Assembly (NCBI RefSeq): GCF_001580025.1
Contig: NZ_LSZO01000003.1
Span: 1 to 56,338, forward strand
Length of the DNA: 56,338 nt
Reading direction: 5' to 3'
Origin: Ventosimonas gracilis
Lineage (GTDB): Bacteria; Pseudomonadota; Gammaproteobacteria; Pseudomonadales; Pseudomonadaceae
Program-made: the position numbers and the translations under genes
Shown: positions 51,450-56,338 of the stretch, piece after piece
Layout of the letters: every line of letters begins with the position of its first letter
Position numbering within the stretch: the stretch's first letter is position 1
Notes under the pieces: generated by a model
Seen by the model: only the letters and a program-made list of their open reading frames with translations
The model's database searches: none
Told to the model about the DNA's origin: nothing

Positions 51450-52463
51450 TTACCAAATCGTCGGTTCAATCTCCAGCAAGACATTAAATTTATCCTTAAT
51501 GTCTTGCTGGATACGGTGCGCCAGTTGCAGTAATTCACCGCCGCTTGCCCCACCGTAATTCACCAGCACCAGCGCTTGCGCCTGATGTACACCCACATGG
51601 CCAGTGCGATAACCCTTCCAGCCGGCCTGCTCAATCAGCCAGGCGGCAGCGAGTTTTATTTGACCGTCTGGCTGCGGCCAAGCACTCAGTTTGGGATATT
51701 GTTGTTTAAGCTGTTCGGCTTGCTCTGCACTGATTATTGGATTTTTAAAAAAACTGCCGGCATTACCCAGTTCGGCCGGGTTTGGCAATTTTTCTTGGCG
51801 GATGGCACAAATGACACGGCTTATATCTTCTGGCGTGGGGTTTTCGATATTTAAATCAACAAGTCTTGCGCGAATATCGCCGTAATTAAGCTGTAATTGG
51901 GGCTTCTGTGATAAAGCAAAGCGAACGCGCAAAATAAGCCAGCGCCCGGGTTGTTGTTTAAACAGACTGTCACGATAGGCAAAGCGGCATTCTTCGGCAG
52001 AAAAACGCTGCACTTGGCCGCTTGCAAGGTTAAGTGCATCCAAACTGTGGCAGTGATCTTTTAATTCCACGCCATAAGCGCCGATATTTTGTATCGGTGC
52101 TGCGCCTACGCTGCCGGGGATTAGGCTTAGGTTTTCCAGTCCATAGGCATTTTGTGCGAGCGTCCATTGCACAAAATCATGCCAAGGCTCGCCCGCTACG
52201 GCCTCAATCAACACGCGCTCGTTGTTATTGAGGATAATCCGTAATCCACGGCTTTGGATATGTAATACCAGCGCGTTAATATCAGCGGCTAATAATAAAT
52301 TGCTACCACCGCCCAAAATACGTACGGGTAATCGTTGTTTATGGGCAAAGGCGAGTGCTTGCTGGATTTCTTGTTCGTGGCTGACGCTTGCAAAAAATCG
52401 CGCTTTGGCTTTTAGGCCAAAACTATTGTAAGCACTCAGGCAGACTTGTTCGCGGATATTCAC
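51450..52463 (-). CDS. murB: UDP-N-acetylenolpyruvoylglucosamine reductase
   Basis: 337 aa, type I MurB like E. coli. It has an N-terminal FAD-binding domain with the substrate loop VRILGGGSNLLLAAD, LSLIPGSVGAAPIQNIGAYGVELKD and FAYRDSLFK (Tyr and Arg of the active site). The proton-donating Ser is in ELGNAGSFFKNPII, and the C-terminus includes KGYRTGHVGVHQAQALVLVNYGGASG. It makes UDP-MurNAc for peptidoglycan. Overlaps the phosphatase gene by four bases. Confidence 0.96.
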   Translation of the reverse strand: MNIREQVCLSAYNSFGLKAKARFFASVSHEQEIQQALAFAHKQRLPVRILGGGSNLLLAADINALVLHIQSRGLRIILNNNERVLIEAVAGEPWHDFVQWTLAQNAYGLENLSLIPGSVGAAPIQNIGAYGVELKDHCHSLDALNLASGQVQRFSAEECRFAYRDSLFKQQPGRWLILRVRFALSQKPQLQLNYGDIRARLVDLNIENPTPEDISRVICAIRQEKLPNPAELGNAGSFFKNPIISAEQAEQLKQQYPKLSAWPQPDGQIKLAAAWLIEQAGWKGYRTGHVGVHQAQALVLVNYGGASGGELLQLAHRIQQDIKDKFNVLLEIEPTIW

Positions 52464-52924
52464 AGGCGCTGTTTAACTTCTGCCAGCAGGGCGCGGCTGC
52501 CGGCTTCGATTAAATCCAGCACTTGCTCAAAACCCGCTGCGCCGCCTTGGTAAGGGTCTGGCACGTCAAATGGAGTTATTTGATAGCGGCGCAAAAATAA
52601 ATCGATTTCTGCTTTGGCGTTATTGGGTTTGAGCGCTTGCAAGTCACGCAAATTGCTGCCATCCATCGCCAAAATCAGGTCAAAGTCGTAAAAATCCCCG
52701 CGCTCCACCTGCCTTGCGCGTAGCTTGGACAGGTCATAACCGCGTGCTTTGGCCGCTTGCTGGCTGCGCTTATCCGGCGCACTGCCGCTATGCCAGGCGC
52801 TGGTTCCGGCGGAATCTACATGCACTTTAGAAAATAATCCGGCCTCTTTAATCCTCTGCGTAAATACGCCATCGGCGGTCGGTGAACGGCAGATATTACC
52901 CAGGCAAACAAATAGGATGTTCAT
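52460..52924 (-). CDS. Low-molecular-weight protein-tyrosine phosphatase
   Basis: 154 aa. The P-loop sits at the N-terminus: [20 protein letters not shown] (CxxxxxRS with catalytic Cys), and the general-acid loop is [22 protein letters not shown] with DPY. It is of the PtpA type and sits between kdsB and murB as in Pseudomonas. The physiological target is unknown; it need not be part of a capsule locus. Four-base overlaps on both sides show coupling. Confidence 0.94.
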   Translation of the reverse strand: MNILFVCLGNICRSPTADGVFTQRIKEAGLFSKVHVDSAGTSAWHSGSAPDKRSQQAAKARGYDLSKLRARQVERGDFYDFDLILAMDGSNLRDLQALKPNNAKAEIDLFLRRYQITPFDVPDPYQGGAAGFEQVLDLIEAGSRALLAEVKQRL

Positions 52925-53676
52925 GCGGCCTCCAATAACTGACGCATTTTTTGCAAATCTTCCAGCGTATCAATACCTGATGGTGGCGATACCAGCGCTT
53001 GCGCGACATGGATTTTTGCACCGTGCCAGAGCGCGCGCAGTTGTTCCAGCTGCTCGCACTGTTCCAGTTCACAGCTTCCCCAGTAGGTAAAGTCTTGCAA
53101 GAATTTGGCGCGGTAGGCGTAGATGCCGATATGTCGCCACCAACGCCTATCTTCTGGCAGATGTTCGCGGCTTTTGGCAAAAGCATCACGCGGCCAAGGC
53201 AGTGGGGCGCGGCTAAAGGTTAGGGCAAAGTTTTTTGCATCCAGGCTGACTTTGACGCAATTGGGGTTAAACAGTTGTTCGACGTTTTCTATCGGCTCGG
53301 CCAGTGTGGCGATGCTGGCAGCCGTATTTTTTTGCAGATTATCGGCGACTTGGTCAATCAGCTCTGGCGGGATTAGCGGCTCGTCGCCTTGCACGTTGAC
53401 GATAATTTCATCATCCGGCAAAGCGAGCAGGCGGGCGACTTCAGCAAGGCGTTCGGTGCCGGAGTGGTGCGCGTCACTGGTTAATAGCACCTCTGCGCCA
53501 AAGCGCTGGCAAGCGCTGAAAATGCGCTGGTCATCGGTTGCAATCAGCACCCGCGCGGCGCGGCTCTGGCAGGCTTGCTGGTAAACGCGCTCAATCATGG
53601 GTTTGCCGGCAATATCTAAAAGAGGTTTGCCGGGCAGGCGGGTAGAGGCATAACGCGCCGGGATAACCACCATCAT
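52921..53676 (-). CDS. kdsB: CMP-KDO synthetase
   Basis: 251 aa nucleotidyltransferase that activates 3-deoxy-manno-octulosonate for LPS inner core synthesis. Motifs: [50 protein letters not shown], the [12 protein letters not shown] segment and [15 protein letters not shown]. Overlaps ycaR by four bases and the phosphatase by four. Confidence 0.96.
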   Translation of the reverse strand: MMVVIPARYASTRLPGKPLLDIAGKPMIERVYQQACQSRAARVLIATDDQRIFSACQRFGAEVLLTSDAHHSGTERLAEVARLLALPDDEIIVNVQGDEPLIPPELIDQVADNLQKNTAASIATLAEPIENVEQLFNPNCVKVSLDAKNFALTFSRAPLPWPRDAFAKSREHLPEDRRWWRHIGIYAYRAKFLQDFTYWGSCELEQCEQLEQLRALWHGAKIHVAQALVSPPSGIDTLEDLQKMRQLLEAA

Positions 53677-53858
53677 TTGGCGAGGCGCTCGTCCGTGGTT
53701 AGGGTTCTGGCCTCGCTTTCCAGCATGATGGGAATGCCGTCTCGGATGGGAAACGCAAGTCCGGCGGCTTTGCTGATCAGTTCTGTTTTATCTTTGGATA
53801 AATGCAGCGGCGCTTTGGTGATGGGGCAGGCGAGAATATCAAGCAGTTTCGGGTTCAT
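53673..53858 (-). CDS. ycaR: Trm112/YcaR-family small protein
   Basis: 61 aa: [19 protein letters not shown] then [20 protein letters not shown]. The family normally has a CPxC knuckle here; this protein keeps only the first Cys (CPIT), so zinc binding at this site is unlikely. It is coupled to lpxK (20-base overlap) and kdsB (4 bases), as in many gammaproteobacteria. Role not established. Confidence 0.9.
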   Translation of the reverse strand: MNPKLLDILACPITKAPLHLSKDKTELISKAAGLAFPIRDGIPIMLESEARTLTTDERLAK

Positions 53859-54855
53859 TGGAGCCTCCTTTAATCAGCCGCGCCAATTGTTGGTCAAACC
53901 AAGTGACAAAAGCCTTTGAGGGCACGGCTTCAACTTTTAGATACCAGTAATTTTGCAGGGCAAAGGGGGCGCATTTTACCGCGTCTTTTTCTGTCATCAG
54001 CAAGGGTAAATCGGGCGAAAACAGTAATTGTTCGGGGCGCAGTCTGGCGTGGTCGGGCAGTGGATGGCGGATAGGTCGCCAGTTCAGTGCTTCCAATGTG
54101 TGAAAAAACCGTTCGGGATTGCCGATGGCGGCCAGTGCGTGCAGCTTTTGCCCCGCTGGAAAATAACCAAGCGGTTCACTACGCCCAGTTTGCAAATGAA
54201 CCAGTGCAACCGGTTTAAGGCTTAACGCAAAACCGGCTTCGCTGTCCTCATTGGCGCCGTTAATCAAGCAGGCATCGACGCTTTTAAGCCGCTTAAGCGG
54301 TTCACGCAAAGGTCCTGCCGGCAGGCAGCGGCGATTGCCAAGGCCGCGCGCGTGGTCAATCAGCAGCAGTTCCAAATCCCGCGCGAGACGGTAGTGTTGC
54401 AGGCCATCGTCGCTCAAAATTAAATCCAGCGGCTCTTGTTGCAGCAACGCTTGCACGGCGCGTGGGCGGTTGGGGTCAATGATCAGTGGCACGCCGGTGC
54501 GTTTAACCAGCATCAGCGGTTCGTCCCCACAGTGTTTTGCACTGTCTTGCGTAGTGACGCGAAAGGGCAGGGCAGGCGGCTTTGCGCCATAACCACGGCT
54601 GACCACGCCGACGTGCAGCCCCTGCTTTCGGCAGTGTTCGATCAGCCAGAGAATCAGCGGTGTTTTGCCGGTGCCACCCACTGTGATATTGCCCACTACG
54701 AGCAGCGGCAACGGCGGGCGGTAAACCCCCTCGCCTCGCAAAAACCGCTGCCTCCTGCGCCTGACAGCCGCGCGGTACAGCCCTTCCAGTGGGCGCAGCA
54801 GATGCAGCGCCGGATGCCCGTTATACCAAGCCGTTTGCAGCCATTGCGAGAGCAT
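53839..54855 (-). CDS. lpxK: Tetraacyldisaccharide 4'-kinase
   Basis: 338 aa inner-membrane-associated kinase that phosphorylates the 4' position of the lipid A precursor. The Walker A is [23 protein letters not shown], followed by [11 protein letters not shown], the catalytic Asp region [23 protein letters not shown] and the [15 protein letters not shown] block. The C-terminus has the family's TEKDAVKC motif. It lies four bases from exbD and overlaps ycaR. Confidence 0.95.
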   Translation of the reverse strand: MLSQWLQTAWYNGHPALHLLRPLEGLYRAAVRRRRQRFLRGEGVYRPPLPLLVVGNITVGGTGKTPLILWLIEHCRKQGLHVGVVSRGYGAKPPALPFRVTTQDSAKHCGDEPLMLVKRTGVPLIIDPNRPRAVQALLQQEPLDLILSDDGLQHYRLARDLELLLIDHARGLGNRRCLPAGPLREPLKRLKSVDACLINGANEDSEAGFALSLKPVALVHLQTGRSEPLGYFPAGQKLHALAAIGNPERFFHTLEALNWRPIRHPLPDHARLRPEQLLFSPDLPLLMTEKDAVKCAPFALQNYWYLKVEAVPSKAFVTWFDQQLARLIKGGSNEPETA

Positions 54856-54858
54856 GGA

Positions 54859-55290
54859 TTAACGGCTGCTTTCGACCGTGGTAATGCGCAGTTTGCTAAA
54901 GCCTAAACGCGCCGCTGCATCCATTGCCGTGACTACGGCCTGATGGCTGCTGGCCGCATCAGCACTGATAATCAATGGCAGAGCGTTGTCGCCATTGGAT
55001 TCACGGCTTAGCGCTTCGAGCAGTGTGGCGAGGTCATGCCGTGCCAGCACCTTGCCATTTAAGCTGTAATCGCCGCTCGCGCTTACGCCGACCTCCAGTT
55101 GCTTGCCGCTGTTTTCTGCCGGAGCGCCGCTGCTCGCCTCTGGCAGATCGATGCGCAGTTGCGCCGGACGGCTGAAGGTGGTCGAAACGACAAAAAACAA
55201 CAACAGTACAAAGATGACATCAATCAGCGGGGTTAGATTGAGGAACACTTCCTCGCGGGCGACATTGCCCCGATGGCGACGGAATTTCAC
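54859..55290 (-). CDS. exbD: ExbD/TolR-type biopolymer transport protein
   Basis: 143 aa, one membrane helix near the N-terminus (LNLTPLIDVIFVLLLFFVVSTTF) carrying the conserved proton-binding Asp, and a periplasmic domain (LPLIISADAASSHQAVVTAMDAAARLGFSKLRITT). With ExbB it uses the proton motive force to energise TonB or a related envelope machine. Overlaps exbB by four bases. Confidence 0.92.
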   Translation of the reverse strand: MKFRRHRGNVAREEVFLNLTPLIDVIFVLLLFFVVSTTFSRPAQLRIDLPEASSGAPAENSGKQLEVGVSASGDYSLNGKVLARHDLATLLEALSRESNGDNALPLIISADAASSHQAVVTAMDAAARLGFSKLRITTVESSR

Positions 55291-55922
55291 GCTCTGCCCG
55301 CCTTGTTAAAGTCCGCCTCGCGCTCGCCTTGCATCACTTCAACCAGCTTATTGGCATCTTGCTCCATAGCAATGACCAGCTCATCCACCCGGCGGGTTAA
55401 AAAGCGGTGAAAAAAGACCGCCGGAATCGCCACAATCAAACCGGCTGCTGTGGTAATCAGCGCCTTGCCGATACCGCCCGCCAGCACCGGCGCGTTAATC
55501 ATGCCGCCTTCCATAAAGCCGCTAAAAATCTCAATCATGCCGATAACCGTACCCAGCAAGCCCAAAAGTGGGGCAATCGCACCCACCGTGCCGAGTGCGC
55601 TTAAGTAACGCTCCAATTCGTGGATAACGCTGCTGGCGGCCTCTTCGATGCACTCTTTCATCACCTCGCGGCCATGTTTGGCATTGGCAAGACCGGCGGC
55701 GAGCACCTGCCCCAGCGGTGACGAAGCGCGAAGCGTTTTTAACATGGCGGCGGTGGGTTGTCTGCCGCGCACCTGCTTCCAAATCTCAGCCAACAAATCC
55801 GGCGGCGACACGCGCGACGGGCGCAGCGTCCACAGGCGTTCAGCCACAATAGCCATAGCCGCGACCGAACAAAGAATAATGGGCAGCATCAGCCAACCAC
55901 CCGATTTAATCAGCTCCCACAC
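55287..55922 (-). CDS. exbB: ExbB/TolQ/MotA-type proton channel protein
   Basis: 211 aa, three membrane helices: WLMLPIILCSVAAMAIVAERLWTL, then LGTVGAIAPLLGLLGTVIGMIEIFSGF and GGIGKALITTAAGLIVAIPAVFFHRFL with the family's conserved Thr/Ala channel face. It is the first gene of an operon ending at murB. In Pseudomonas this pair lies next to lpxK and may serve envelope transport rather than classic TonB. Confidence 0.92.
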   Translation of the reverse strand: MWELIKSGGWLMLPIILCSVAAMAIVAERLWTLRPSRVSPPDLLAEIWKQVRGRQPTAAMLKTLRASSPLGQVLAAGLANAKHGREVMKECIEEAASSVIHELERYLSALGTVGAIAPLLGLLGTVIGMIEIFSGFMEGGMINAPVLAGGIGKALITTAAGLIVAIPAVFFHRFLTRRVDELVIAMEQDANKLVEVMQGEREADFNKAGRA

Positions 55923-56109
55923 AGATCGCTCTCCCCTTTGGCAGATTAAAAACCGCGCGACTTTAGCACAGGTGTGAAGGCTTTGTTCTTCTTTGCACGG
56001 CAGGTGATAAGGGGTAATCGGCTATTCGTCTGATAAAGCGGGTCAGTGCATGGCAAAATTGGTGAAGGTAAAAGTTATCATGACATATTCAAGATAAAGT
56101 TTAAAACGC

Positions 56110-56338
56110 TTATCTGCCGCGGTTAATATCTATCTTAATGTTGCGTTGCACTTTGGCAGACAGGCGCAGGATAAAGGCAAAGCGTTCGGCTTGATTTAAA
56201 AAGTCATCCAGATCCGTATCGCTTAAAGGAACAAGGGAGTGCGTCCATTGCTTTATAAACCCTGCAACAGTTCGGCGGGTACCTGGCTTTTTAGCAGCAA
56301 TTGGCATTGCCCGCTGGATGGGTCAAATAAAATAACCG
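56110..56338 (-). pseudogene. Gene fragment at the right edge, possibly frameshifted
   Basis: From the window edge one minus-strand frame reads ILFDPSSGQCQLLLKSQVPAELLQGL and stops at 56253-56255. An overlapping frame continues FIKQWTHSLVPLSDTDLDDF and NQAERFAFILRLSAKV, ending at 56110. One additional T in the GGGTTTATAAAG stretch (about 56254-56262) would join both into one protein. The upstream end lies outside the window. I recognise no family, and the 65-aa ORF could also be a short separate gene. The gap 55923-56109 shows nothing further. Confidence 0.4.

Overview
This 56.3 kb window is a chromosomal segment of a gammaproteobacterium, most like the Pseudomonadales. Three things support this. 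HexR closely matches the Pseudomonas protein as I remember it. The cluster murB / low-mass phosphatase / kdsB / ycaR / lpxK / exbD / exbB, the rnm-yciO-scpA-scpB run beside yciB-yciI, and the TgpA/DUF58/MoxR trio are arrangements known from that group. The envelope genes (lpxK, kdsB, a TonB-dependent receptor, a full ccm operon) are Gram-negative. No species is assigned. I see no tRNA, rRNA, CRISPR array or transposase gene.

Left part (1-24.3 kb), rightward unless noted: hexR with a palindromic candidate operator; glmS; a DUF2726 protein; a SulP transporter; sseA; a glutaredoxin-like protein (minus); dacB; rlmL (minus); rmf; ggt; a zinc-ribbon/DUF3426 protein; a TagO/VasI-like secreted protein (minus); rnm-yciO-scpA-scpB (minus); yciB-yciI; a nitroreductase (minus); trkH; an unrecognised gene; recQ. 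Three near-identical 265-bp elements with terminal inverted repeats lie here. One sits in frame inside the signal-peptide coding region of ggt, one just after ggt, and one exactly at the stop codon of the nitroreductase gene.

Middle (24.4-30.9 kb), visibly AT-richer: an array of paralogous genes of one family I cannot name. There are five intact ORFs: two with three domains each (548 and 533 aa) and three with one domain (about 160-180 aa), nine domains in all, plus a truncated tenth beside a vapBC toxin-antitoxin pair. Single units end in a conserved hairpin terminator. The three-domain genes look like fusions of once-separate genes: at three of four junctions one extra T shifts the frame past the ancestral stop, and at all four the ancestral ATG is now ATA or CTA. 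Array form and divergence resemble poly-immunity loci of polymorphic-toxin systems, but that role is inference. This is the most novel part of the window.

Right part (30.9-56.3 kb), all minus: nadE; a moxR-DUF58-tgpA operon; a parDE-type toxin-antitoxin pair; the complete ccmABCDEFGHI cytochrome c maturation operon; orn; a small conserved protein; topA; a catecholate-type TonB receptor; fba; then murB, phosphatase, kdsB, ycaR, lpxK, exbD and exbB in reverse order (exbB is transcribed first), linking envelope precursor synthesis to a proton-driven energy transducer. A possibly frameshifted gene fragment runs off the right edge.
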